A stretch of 5,708 bases of DNA from an uncultured Eubacteriales bacterium (GCA_900554485.1 USHO01000076.1:1-5708), one strand, 5' to 3'. Counted from the stretch's first letter, positions 1-5,708 are shown. The notes: generated by a model not told the origin, from the letters alone. Made by a program: numbers and translations.

Positions 1-414
1 AATGGGACGCCATTTTTCCACCAGTGCCTTTGTAATAAGATCTGCATACCAGTTGACATTGGTATTATATTCCTCTTTGTCATAGTACATGAAATACGCA
101 CCTTCCATTACCGGAATCAGGCCGTATTTTCTTAAAACCTCCACGGAAAGTTTTGCAATTTCTGGTGTCATCTCTTTGTTAAAAAGTCTCTTCCCGTCTT
201 TTTCAATGGTGGACCCGCAGGCACTGATCATTCCGGTAAAAGGAATCTGCTCCAGATACCAGGAAACAAAGGCGCGGCTTCTTCCTGTACAGAGCCATGC
301 TTCGTGTCCATTATTTACCAGCGCACGGATGGCTTCAATGGCACTGTCCGGCACACCTTTTTTCATATCGCAGACAGTTCCGTCCGCATCAAAAAATACT
401 GCTTTTCTGCTCAT
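1..414 (-). CDS. HAD-superfamily hydrolase, Cof-type (C-terminal part beyond window edge)
   Basis: This is the N-terminal 138 residues of a haloacid-dehalogenase-type phosphatase; the gene continues past position 1. HAD motif I is FFDADGT at residues 7-13, with Asp9 the expected nucleophile and Asp11 the acid/base. Motif II is CTGRS at 42-46 (Thr43), followed by an SACGS segment near 64-68 like the SANGA/SNGA stretch of Cof/type IIB enzymes. Motifs III and IV (Lys and the acidic pair) lie outside the window, so an intact active site cannot be confirmed. Known family members dephosphorylate sugar phosphates, flavin or other small phosphoesters in the cytoplasm; the substrate here cannot be told. 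The start is supported by GGAGG (complement of 423-427), 8 bases before the ATG. The gene begins 17 bases after the aminopeptidase stop and is probably co-transcribed with it. Its codon use is AT-richer and CpG-poor compared with every other gene here, which suggests foreign origin or an assembly join. Confidence 0.88.
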   Translation of the reverse strand, partial: MSRKAVFFDADGTVCDMKKGVPDSAIEAIRALVNNGHEAWLCTGRSRAFVSWYLEQIPFTGMISACGSTIEKDGKRLFNKEMTPEIAKLSVEVLRKYGLIPVMEGAYFMYYDKEEYNTNVNWYADLITKALVEKWRPI

Positions 415-480
415 TTTCCTGTCCTCCGATGTCATCTGTAAAATACCTTTGCCGCGCGGATCAGGCTTTCCGTATCTTTC
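1..480. other. Segment of divergent base composition (possible transferred DNA or assembly junction)
   Basis: Hand counting gives about 17 CpG dinucleotides in positions 1-420 but about 45 in the 360 bases 481-840. The high CpG level then continues through the rest of the window. The change is not at a gene boundary in an obvious way: the last 20 or so codons of the aminopeptidase (about 432-500) have intermediate character, with codons such as AGC, CTG and GAG. The exact breakpoint cannot be set by eye and the right end given here is approximate. No inverted repeat, integrase, tRNA or target-site duplication is visible at the border. Confidence 0.55.
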
Positions 481-1652
481 ACTCCGGCTGTCTCATACGG
501 TGAATGCATGGCAAGTTGCGGCAAGCCGACGTCTACGCTTAAAACAGACAGATGCGACGAACTTATCGCGCCGAGCGTACCTCCGCACGGAAGATCCGAA
601 CGCATATAGAAGTCCTGATATTTTACGCCCGCGTTCTTCCATACACCTTTTATGACTGCCGAAGAAACGGCGTCGGTCGTATAGTTAAAATTCGCATGGC
701 GTTTTATCGCTATGCCCCCGCCGAGCACGGTCTTGTTGGTCGGGTCGGAGAGTTCGGGGTGATTCGGATGAACCGCATGCGCGTTATCGAACGAGACCAT
801 AAACGAATCGGCGAGCGCGGTTCTGAAATCGAACCCGAACGACAGGCTTATTCTCTCTGTGACGCTCTGTAAAAAGTCCGCGCCCGCGCCCTGACGGGTC
901 TGACTGCCGACCTCTTCGTTATCGGCGATGAAACATACGTCAATCGCCTTCGGGGTCGACTTTATAAGTCCCGCAAGCGAGCAGTACGCGCTGGTTAAAT
1001 TGTCAATTCTCGGCGAGCAGAAGAGTTCGTCGGAATATCCCGCCTTAAACGGTTTCTGCGCGGGAACGACAAATAAGTCGGCGTCGACGAACGTCTTATC
1101 GCCGGCGAATTCCGTGAGTTCTTTTTCGAGTCCGTTTTCGCCTATGGCGGATATAAGCGGGCACATATCTGTCTGCGGGTTGAGTTTTATTCCGTCGTTG
1201 GCGGCGCGGTTGAAGTGAATCGCGACAGACGGTATAACGAATGTCTTTGCCGATGTAAAAGCCTTGCTTTCGTAAGTTTTGCCGTCGGTTACGACGACTC
1301 TGCCGGCAATCGTGACGGGTCGGTCGAGGAACGTGTAATTGAGCCCGCCGCCGTAGCGTTCGACGTTGAGTTTAACCGTATTGCCCGTCGTCATAGCTGG
1401 CGAGGCTTTAATTTTGAAACAAGGGCTGTCGGCGTGAGACGCGACGATGTTGAACGAGTTTTTTTTGCCCGTGCGGAACGCTATCAGAGCCGAACCGTTT
1501 CTTCTGACGAAATATTTTCCGCCCTTGACGGGGGCGAAATTCTCGTTTTCTTTAAGTTCTTCAAAACCGTTTTCTTTGAGTATCGCGGTTGCGTTTTCGA
1601 CGGCATGGTAAGCCGTAAGGGATTTGTCCAGAAAATCAAATAAAGTCATCAT
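432..1652 (-). CDS. apeB: M18-family aspartyl aminopeptidase
   Basis: This is a metallo-aminopeptidase of family M18 that removes N-terminal, typically acidic, residues from peptides in the cytoplasm. The 406 residues are slightly short of the roughly 425-435 usual for bacterial members but look complete. The expected dinuclear metal site is present: His73 in SHADSP, the bridging Asp217 in RIDNL, the Glu246-Glu247 pair in DNEEVGS (catalytic base plus ligand), Asp289 in FDNAHAVHP, and His383 in AMHSPYETAG. Two adjacent ATG codons (MM) start the gene. There is no good Shine-Dalgarno; only a GGGG lies 4 bases before the second ATG. A near-consensus promoter lies so close that transcription should begin almost at the first ATG. 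The gene is divergent from alr and probably co-transcribed with the HAD gene, which follows after 17 bases. Its last codons fall in the zone where base composition changes, so the C-terminus may be recombined. The M18 family assignment is certain; the apeB symbol is by homology. Confidence 0.93.
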   Translation of the reverse strand: MMTLFDFLDKSLTAYHAVENATAILKENGFEELKENENFAPVKGGKYFVRRNGSALIAFRTGKKNSFNIVASHADSPCFKIKASPAMTTGNTVKLNVERYGGGLNYTFLDRPVTIAGRVVVTDGKTYESKAFTSAKTFVIPSVAIHFNRAANDGIKLNPQTDMCPLISAIGENGLEKELTEFAGDKTFVDADLFVVPAQKPFKAGYSDELFCSPRIDNLTSAYCSLAGLIKSTPKAIDVCFIADNEEVGSQTRQGAGADFLQSVTERISLSFGFDFRTALADSFMVSFDNAHAVHPNHPELSDPTNKTVLGGGIAIKRHANFNYTTDAVSSAVIKGVWKNAGVKYQDFYMRSDLPCGGTLGAISSSHLSVLSVDVGLPQLAMHSPYETAGVKDTESLIRAAKVFYR

Positions 1653-1655
1653 ACC

Positions 1656-1676
1656 CCGATTATACTTTATAATCGG
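1656..1676. repeat. Perfect inverted repeat overlapping the -10 region (candidate operator)
   Basis: The arms are CCGATTATA (1656-1664) and TATAATCGG (1668-1676), a perfect 9-base inverted repeat around a CTT centre. The left arm contains, on the minus strand, the TATAAT -10 box of the aminopeptidase promoter. The right arm contains a TATAAT on the plus strand with no matching -35. A dimeric regulator could bind such a site and block the promoter. However, the core is AT-rich and TATA-like sequence is self-complementary, so part of the symmetry may be coincidental. Confidence 0.4.
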
Positions 1677-1687
1677 CGATTTGTAAA
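1659..1687 (-). promoter_or_regulatory. Sigma-A-type promoter of the aminopeptidase gene
   Basis: Read on the minus strand, TTTACA (complement of 1682-1687) is followed by a 17-base spacer and TATAAT (complement of 1659-1664). That is one mismatch from the consensus -35 and a perfect -10. Initiation about 7 bases downstream of the -10 would fall at about 1651-1653, on or next to the A of the first ATG (1652). The mRNA would therefore have almost no leader, which fits the absence of a proper Shine-Dalgarno sequence. Confidence 0.7.
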
Positions 1688-1718
1688 GTATTGCGCGCGG
1701 ATTTCATAAAATATTACT

Positions 1719-2762
1719 ATGTATGATCGCGGAAAAATCGTCGTCGATTTAAGAAAACTTAAAGCCAACGTTCTTAAATTCAGGTACAGAATACCGAAAG
1801 AAGTAAAACTTACCGGCGTCGTCAAAGCAGACGGTTACGGACACGGCGCGGAGGAGATTGCGAAAAACGTAAAGGCGTTCGATTCCTTTGCCGTCGCCAC
1901 GGTAGAAGAGGGCGCGGCATTGCGCGCCGTTACGACTAAACCTATACTCGTTCTCGGCTACGGCGATCCCGCGGCGGCGGTGAATTACGGGCTGACGCTC
2001 TCTTTATGGGAAAAATCGCAGGCGAAAGAACTTGCCGCGGCGGCGGGAAATGCGGGCAGACGGGTAACGGCGGAAATCGCCGTCGATACGGGAATGAACA
2101 GAACGGGCGTGAAAGGCGGCAGAGAATTCGCGGAACTGTCGGCGGAGATAAGAACGCACGGAAATCTGTCGCTTTGCGGTGCGTATTCTCATCTGTACGA
2201 CGGAGCGAACGAGTCGCGCAGTTTAAGACAACTTGACGGATTTTTAAGCGCGACGGCTTGCGAAAAGTGTTTGCCGAAACATATTTCGGCGACCTCGCGC
2301 GCGCTCGACGGCAGGTTTTCGTTATCTGCGGTAAGGCTCGGCATAGGCATGTACGGTTACGGCGCGGACTTTGTTAAACCCTGCCTGTCGCTTATAGGTT
2401 ACGTCGTCCGCGTAAGACGAATAAACGCGGGTGAGGCTGTCGGTTACGGCGGCAGATATATAGCGTTGAAACCGACTTATGTCGCCACTTTGTCTCTCGG
2501 GTACGCCGACGGACTGCCTAGGAGCATGTCGGGCGGAGACGTCATTATTAACGGGAAAAAACGCAAGATAATCGGCAACGTGTGTATGGATTACTGCTTT
2601 GCGGAGGTCGACGCAAAGACGCGGGCGGGCGACGGCGCGATTTTTATCGGCGAAGAAAACGGAATACGGATAACCGCGGAAGACGTCGCGCGGCGGGACA
2701 ACACGATATGTTACGAGATTCTGACCCGCCTCGGCAGAGTGCATAAAGAGTATATTTTATAA
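1719..2762 (+). CDS. alr: Alanine racemase (PLP-dependent, fold type III)
   Basis: It should interconvert L- and D-alanine in the cytoplasm to feed D-Ala-D-Ala synthesis for peptidoglycan. The PLP-binding motif VVKADGYGHG puts the Schiff-base lysine at Lys36. The second catalytic base, Tyr243, lies in AVGYGGRY. Other family marks are DTGMNRTG (123-130), Ser157-His158, VRLGIGMYG (206-214), LGYADGLPR (260-268) and NVCMD (287-291). The barrel spans about 1-225 and the C-terminal beta domain the rest. At 347 residues it is shorter than the usual 365-390. Several usually conserved positions differ: Ala121 where the often carbamylated Lys sits before VDTGM, and SATSRAL (190-196) where an ANSAA-like phosphate-site motif is usual. 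An in-frame TAA at 1707-1709 excludes a longer protein and the next Met is residue 126, so the start is secure even though no Shine-Dalgarno is visible. A related amino-acid racemase specificity is possible. Confidence 0.9.
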   Translation: MYDRGKIVVDLRKLKANVLKFRYRIPKEVKLTGVVKADGYGHGAEEIAKNVKAFDSFAVATVEEGAALRAVTTKPILVLGYGDPAAAVNYGLTLSLWEKSQAKELAAAAGNAGRRVTAEIAVDTGMNRTGVKGGREFAELSAEIRTHGNLSLCGAYSHLYDGANESRSLRQLDGFLSATACEKCLPKHISATSRALDGRFSLSAVRLGIGMYGYGADFVKPCLSLIGYVVRVRRINAGEAVGYGGRYIALKPTYVATLSLGYADGLPRSMSGGDVIINGKKRKIIGNVCMDYCFAEVDAKTRAGDGAIFIGEENGIRITAEDVARRDNTICYEILTRLGRVHKEYIL

Positions 2763-2778
2763 ATATATAAGCAAATAA

Positions 2779-2807
2779 TTGACTTTTGCCCGAAATAAGG
2801 CTAAAAT
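2779..2807 (+). promoter_or_regulatory. Sigma-A-type promoter of aspS-yqeY-SDR
   Basis: TTGACT (2779-2784), a 17-base spacer and TAAAAT (2802-2807) form a near-consensus promoter that begins 17 bases after the alr stop codon. The expected start of transcription is near 2814, giving a leader of about 72 bases before the aspS ATG. No terminator separates it from alr, so read-through from alr may add to aspS expression. Confidence 0.75.
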
Positions 2808-2817
2808 TACGGTAAGT

Positions 2818-2851
2818 GTTGCGTACGTTGCCGACAAACGGCGGACGCGAC
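2818..2851 (+). promoter_or_regulatory. Hairpin in the aspS mRNA leader
   Basis: GTTGCGT (2818-2824) pairs with ACGCGAC (2845-2851), and TTGCCG (2828-2833) pairs with CGGCGG (2839-2844). The loop is ACAAA and there is a three-base bulge ACG on the left side. The 13 pairs include three G-U. The hairpin would form within a few bases of the predicted 5' end of the mRNA and leaves the ribosome binding site free. It is not followed by a T-run, so it does not look like an intrinsic terminator. It could protect the 5' end or bind a regulator; the role is unknown. Confidence 0.5.
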
Positions 2852-2873
2852 GATACTATATTAAAACCTATTC

Positions 2874-2877
2874 GGAG
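2874..2877 (+). promoter_or_regulatory. Ribosome binding site deciding the aspS start
   Basis: GGAG lies 8 bases before the ATG at 2886. A second in-frame ATG at 2898 gives the start more usual for the family but would be 20 bases from this site, so 2886 is preferred. Confidence 0.65.
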
Positions 2878-2885
2878 CGATATTT

Positions 2886-4682
2886 ATGGCTGAATTTATG
2901 GGTAACTTAAGAAGAACGGATTACTGCGGAACGTTCCGCATCGATTCCGTCGGTAAAGAGGTCGTCGTTATGGGCTGGGTACAGAGGCGCAGAAACCTCG
3001 GCAGTCTTATCTTCGTCGATCTTCGCGATCGCAGCGGTCTTTTGCAGATAGTCTTCGACGATACGACGTCGGACGAAGTGTTCCGCAAGGCGGAGAGCAT
3101 TCGCTCGGAATACGTCATCGCGGTAAAGGGCGTCGTGCGCGAGAGACAGAGTAAGACCGACAAAATCGCGACGGGCGACGTTGAGGTTCTGGCGACCGAA
3201 CTCAGAATACTCGCCGAGGCAGATACCACTCCGTTTGAAATACTCGACGACACGAACGTAAACGAGACTTTAAGACTTAAATACAGGTATCTCGACCTCA
3301 GGAGACCGACGCTCCAGCATAACCTTAAAATGCGTTACGACGTGACGCTTGCAGCCCGTAAGTTTTTTGAAGACAACGGGTTTATCGAAATCGAAACGCC
3401 TATGCTCGGCAAATCTACGCCCGAGGGTGCAAGGGATTACCTCGTTCCGTCAAGAATACACGAGGGTTGTTTCTACGCTCTTCCGCAGTCGCCGCAACTC
3501 TATAAACAGTTGCTCATGATCGCTGGTTTCGACAGATATTTCCAGATAACCAAATGTTTCCGCGACGAAGACCTGCGCGCGAACCGTCAGCCCGAATTCA
3601 CTCAGATCGACGTAGAGATGAGTTTCGTTGACGATATAGAAGACGTAATGTATCCGATCGAGGGGCTTATAAAGGGTATATTCAAGAAGACGATAGGTCT
3701 CGACCTCGGCGAAGGGCATTTCCGTACCATGCGTTATAAAGACGCGATGGAAAATTACGGATCGGACAAGCCCGATACCCGTTTCGGTCTGAAGATAGTG
3801 AATTGCAGCGACTTGTTCGCCAATTCGACTTTCAAAGTGTTTACCGATGCGCTTGCAATCGCGATAGGACCTATCCGCGGCAGCGTGAGGGCGATAAACG
3901 CCAAGGGACTTGCCGATAAATTTTCGCGTAAAGACCTCGACGCGTGCGTGGAATACGCCAAGACGCTCGGCGCGAAAGGACTTTGCTGGATGACGTGGCA
4001 GAAAGGCGGAGAAATCAAATCTTCGTTCTCGAAATTCCTCGGCGAAGGCGACGTCGCGAACATCAAAGAACGTATGAACTTTGAAGAGGGCGACACGCTC
4101 TTCTTCGCGGCGGATAAAGATTACGTCGTGTTCAACACGCTCGGCGGACTGCGCCTTATGCTGGCGGATAAATTCAACCTTATCGATAAAAACACTTACG
4201 ACGTGCTGTGGATAACGGAATTCCCGATGTTTGAATGGTCCGAAGAAGAAAACCGCTTTATGGCGGTGCATCATCCGTTTACCGCGCCGATGAACGAAGA
4301 CCTCGACCTTTGCGAAACCGCGCCGGATAAGGCGAGGGCAAAGGCGTACGACCTCGTCATCAACGGTCAGGAGGCGGGCGGCGGATCTATCCGTATTCAC
4401 TCCAGAGACATTCAGAAGAAGATGTTCAACATATTAGGGTTTACGGACGAAGACATTCAGCGTAAATTCGGATTTTTCGTCGACGCGTTCAATTACGGCG
4501 CGCCCCCGCACGGCGGGCTTGCATTCGGTCTCGACAGACTCGTAATGCTCCTCTGCAAAGACGATTCCATCCGCGACGTAATAGCCTTCCCGAAGGTTCA
4601 GACGGCGGCTTGTCTTATGAGCGACGCTCCGTCCGCGGTAGACCAAAAACAACTTGACGAACTTTATATTTCGGTTAAATAA
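2886..4682 (+). CDS. aspS: Aspartate--tRNA ligase (aspartyl-tRNA synthetase, bacterial type)
   Basis: It charges tRNA-Asp with aspartate using ATP. This is a class IIb synthetase of 598 residues, a normal length for the bacterial type. The order is: N-terminal OB-fold anticodon-binding domain (about 20-110, with GWVQRRRNLGSLIFVDLRDR); class II motif 1 region (about 150-173); TPEGARDYLVPSR flexible loop (178-190); QSPQLYKQLL (201-210); motif 2 FRDEDLRANRQPEFTQID (225-242); the bacterial GAD insertion (about 295-420); VHHPFTAP (461-468); and motif 3 GLAFGLDRLVM with Arg551. All are intact. Leu38 in RRRNLGS matches the leucine found in the discriminating E. coli enzyme, where non-discriminating enzymes commonly have His, which suggests strict tRNA-Asp specificity (inference). 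It is driven by a good promoter and a structured leader, and is followed after 12 bases by the yqeY-type gene. Confidence 0.97.
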   Translation: MAEFMGNLRRTDYCGTFRIDSVGKEVVVMGWVQRRRNLGSLIFVDLRDRSGLLQIVFDDTTSDEVFRKAESIRSEYVIAVKGVVRERQSKTDKIATGDVEVLATELRILAEADTTPFEILDDTNVNETLRLKYRYLDLRRPTLQHNLKMRYDVTLAARKFFEDNGFIEIETPMLGKSTPEGARDYLVPSRIHEGCFYALPQSPQLYKQLLMIAGFDRYFQITKCFRDEDLRANRQPEFTQIDVEMSFVDDIEDVMYPIEGLIKGIFKKTIGLDLGEGHFRTMRYKDAMENYGSDKPDTRFGLKIVNCSDLFANSTFKVFTDALAIAIGPIRGSVRAINAKGLADKFSRKDLDACVEYAKTLGAKGLCWMTWQKGGEIKSSFSKFLGEGDVANIKERMNFEEGDTLFFAADKDYVVFNTLGGLRLMLADKFNLIDKNTYDVLWITEFPMFEWSEEENRFMAVHHPFTAPMNEDLDLCETAPDKARAKAYDLVINGQEAGGGSIRIHSRDIQKKMFNILGFTDEDIQRKFGFFVDAFNYGAPPHGGLAFGLDRLVMLLCKDDSIRDVIAFPKVQTAACLMSDAPSAVDQKQLDELYISVK

Positions 4683-4694
4683 GGAGTATATCGT

Positions 4695-5120
4695 ATGACT
4701 ATAGACGATTTCAAAAAAGTAAAGATAACCGCGATGAAAAATCACGACAAAGACGCCGTTACGGCTCTTAACGCCGTGATAAACAAACTTATGCTTGCGG
4801 GTATAGAAAAGAAGGCGGCGGGCGAACAGATGACCGATTCCGACGTTACCAGAATTCTGCAAAAGACAATAAACGAACTCACCGAAGAAAAAGAGGCATT
4901 CGTAAAAGCAGGCAGAACCGAAACGGTAGAGAGCCTTGACAGACAACTCGAAACCGTAAAGGCGTATCTTCCGAAAATGCTTTCGCAGGAAGAAATCAAA
5001 AAGATCATCGAAGGGCTCGACGATAAATCGACCCCCGCGGTAATGAAACATTTCAAAACCGAGTATGCGGGCAAGGTCGACATGCGCGAAGTGGGCGCGG
5101 TGCTTAAAACTCTGCAATAA
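4695..5120 (+). CDS. YqeY / GatB C-terminal-tail family protein
   Basis: This small, charged, helical protein of 141 residues is close to the family's usual 145-150. The family pattern is clear: an N-terminal helix with KITAMKNHDKDAVTALNAVINKL in the place of the usual LR.IKAAI segment; MTDSDVTRILQKTINE; EEKEAFVKAGRTE...; the signature VKAYLPKMLSQEEI (about 88-101); and a C-terminal GatB-like three-helix tail (about 112-141). In GatB the equivalent domain contacts tRNA during transamidation; the stand-alone protein has no settled function, so none is assigned. No signal peptide or membrane segment is seen. AAGGAG (4681-4686) overlaps the aspS stop and lies 8 bases before the ATG, so it is co-transcribed with and positioned for efficient translation after aspS. 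Its stop overlaps the start of the SDR gene by one base. Confidence 0.9.
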   Translation: MTIDDFKKVKITAMKNHDKDAVTALNAVINKLMLAGIEKKAAGEQMTDSDVTRILQKTINELTEEKEAFVKAGRTETVESLDRQLETVKAYLPKMLSQEEIKKIIEGLDDKSTPAVMKHFKTEYAGKVDMREVGAVLKTLQ

Positions 5121-5708
5121 TGAAGACGGTTTTAATAACGGGCGCAAGCGGCGGAATAGGTAAAGCGGCAGCCGAAAAGTTTGCCGCGAACGGATATTTC
5201 GTCGGCGTCTGTTACAACGTAAACAAAGCGGCGGCGGAAACGCTCGCCGAAAAAATTCACGGCGTCGCCATACGCATGAACGTGACCGATTGTTCATCGG
5301 TCTCGCAAGCGTTCGACGCCTTTTTGCAACGCGCCGGTAAACTCGACGTACTCGTAAATTCCGCAGGCGTCGCCTTACCCGTAAAAACAAGCGAAGATGA
5401 ATTCGACAGGGTATTCTCGGTAAACGTAAAAGGGACTTATAACGCGATTAAACGTGCTTTACCGTGTTTGCTCGAACACGGCGGAAGTATCGTGAACGTC
5501 TCGTCTATGTGGGGCGTCGCGGGCGGCTCGTGCGAGGCGATTTACTCCGCGTCGAAAGCGGCGGTCATAGGGCTTACCAAGGCTCTTGCAAAAGAATACG
5601 CCGGCTCGGGGGTGACGGTTAACTGCGTCGCTCCGGGGTATATAGACACGCCGATGAACGACAATCTGTCGGATGCCGATAAAAAACTGGCGATTGCCGA
5701 CATCCCCG
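5120..5708 (+). CDS. SDR-family reductase, FabG-like, probably YmfI-type (EF-P 5-aminopentanone reductase); C-terminus beyond window
   Basis: The first 196 residues of a classical short-chain dehydrogenase/reductase of expected length about 240. The Rossmann nucleotide-binding motif is TGASGGIG (7-14). NSAG is at 80-83, the structural Asn is Asn102 in VNVKG, catalytic Ser129 lies in NVSSMWG, and Tyr142/Lys146 are in YSASK. PGYIDTPM (172-179) follows. A generic annotation would be 3-oxoacyl-ACP reductase. The combination SSMWG, then SCE, then YSASKAAVIGLTKALAKE resembles the YmfI group, which in Bacillus reduces the 5-aminopentanone modification on EF-P; that match is from memory and the neighbours aspS and yqeY fit a translation role, but no efp is in view. 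No fatty-acid genes are adjacent. The ATG overlaps the yqeY stop (TAATG at 5118-5122) with no clear Shine-Dalgarno, so translation probably depends on re-initiation. SDR family is certain; the YmfI assignment is about even odds. Confidence 0.85.
   Translation, partial: MKTVLITGASGGIGKAAAEKFAANGYFVGVCYNVNKAAAETLAEKIHGVAIRMNVTDCSSVSQAFDAFLQRAGKLDVLVNSAGVALPVKTSEDEFDRVFSVNVKGTYNAIKRALPCLLEHGGSIVNVSSMWGVAGGSCEAIYSASKAAVIGLTKALAKEYAGSGVTVNCVAPGYIDTPMNDNLSDADKKLAIADIP

Noticed and set aside
89..1643. Several plus-strand open frames opposite the HAD and aminopeptidase genes (89-655, 552-872, 928-1218, 1215-1643)
   Set aside because: All antisense to genes with intact catalytic motifs; translations show no recognisable domain.
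1668..1673. Plus-strand TATAAT as the alr -10 box
   Set aside because: No -35-like sequence at 16-18 bases upstream (about 1644-1651), and it would be 45 bases from the ATG without a ribosome binding site.
2322..2744. Minus-strand open frame inside alr
   Set aside because: Shadow of the racemase C-terminal domain; no motif and no ribosome binding site recognised.
2818..2860. Intrinsic terminator after alr
   Set aside because: The hairpin lies downstream of the aspS promoter and is followed by GATACTATATT rather than a T-run.
2808..2885. T-box riboswitch upstream of aspS
   Set aside because: Only about 72 bases of leader, no T-box consensus, no terminator/antiterminator pair.
2898..2900. 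Alternative aspS start at the second ATG
   Set aside because: It would leave 20 bases between GGAG and the start; the ATG at 2886 has an 8-base spacing.
3450..4400. Open frame of 316 codons on the minus strand inside aspS
   Set aside because: Entirely antisense to conserved synthetase motifs, no family resemblance, low-complexity charged translation.
4434..5390. Open frame of 318 codons on the minus strand across the aspS end, yqeY and SDR start
   Set aside because: It runs antisense to three well-supported genes, is Arg/Phe-rich without any recognisable motif, and is explained by the CpG-rich codon bias, which suppresses stops on the opposite strand.

Overview
The window holds six protein genes in two divergent groups, with the division point at about position 1653-1718. 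Most of it looks like chromosomal DNA of an uncultured, probably gut-associated member of the Clostridia. This rests on bacterial-type housekeeping proteins, AAGGAG/GGAG ribosome binding sites, sigma-A promoters, very CpG-rich codon use, and an SDR of the kind seen in Firmicutes. The lineage is inferred from sequence character, not from a search.

Leftward group (minus strand): an M18-family aspartyl aminopeptidase (432-1652), followed 17 bases downstream by the first 138 codons of a HAD-superfamily (Cof-type) phosphatase that runs off the left edge (1-414). The HAD gene differs clearly from everything to its right in composition. I counted about 17 CpG in positions 1-420 against about 45 in 481-840. 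It reads like Lachnospiraceae-type DNA, so positions 1 to about 430-500 are either recently acquired DNA or a chimeric assembly join.

Rightward group (plus strand): alanine racemase (alr, 1719-2762); a 123-base gap with a near-consensus promoter and a leader hairpin; aspartyl-tRNA synthetase (aspS, 2886-4682); a small YqeY/GatB-tail protein (4695-5120); and an SDR reductase cut by the right edge (5120-5708), whose SSMWG...SCE...YSASK signature resembles the YmfI-type EF-P 5-aminopentanone reductases. aspS, yqeY and the SDR gene are spaced as one operon (12-base gap, then a one-base stop/start overlap). All three can be tied to translation: tRNA-Asp charging, a tRNA-binding-type domain, and possibly EF-P modification. 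alr supplies D-alanine for peptidoglycan.

The divergent intergenic region carries a TTTACA-17-TATAAT promoter pointing left. It is so close to the aminopeptidase start that the transcript would be nearly leaderless. Its -10 box lies in a perfect 9-base inverted repeat. No RNA genes, mobile elements, CRISPR arrays or convincing intrinsic terminators were seen, and no stretch over 300 bases lacks a gene. I found no clear new multi-gene system. The points most worth a second look are the composition break, the near-leaderless promoter, the variant alanine racemase, the aspS leader hairpin and the YmfI-like SDR.
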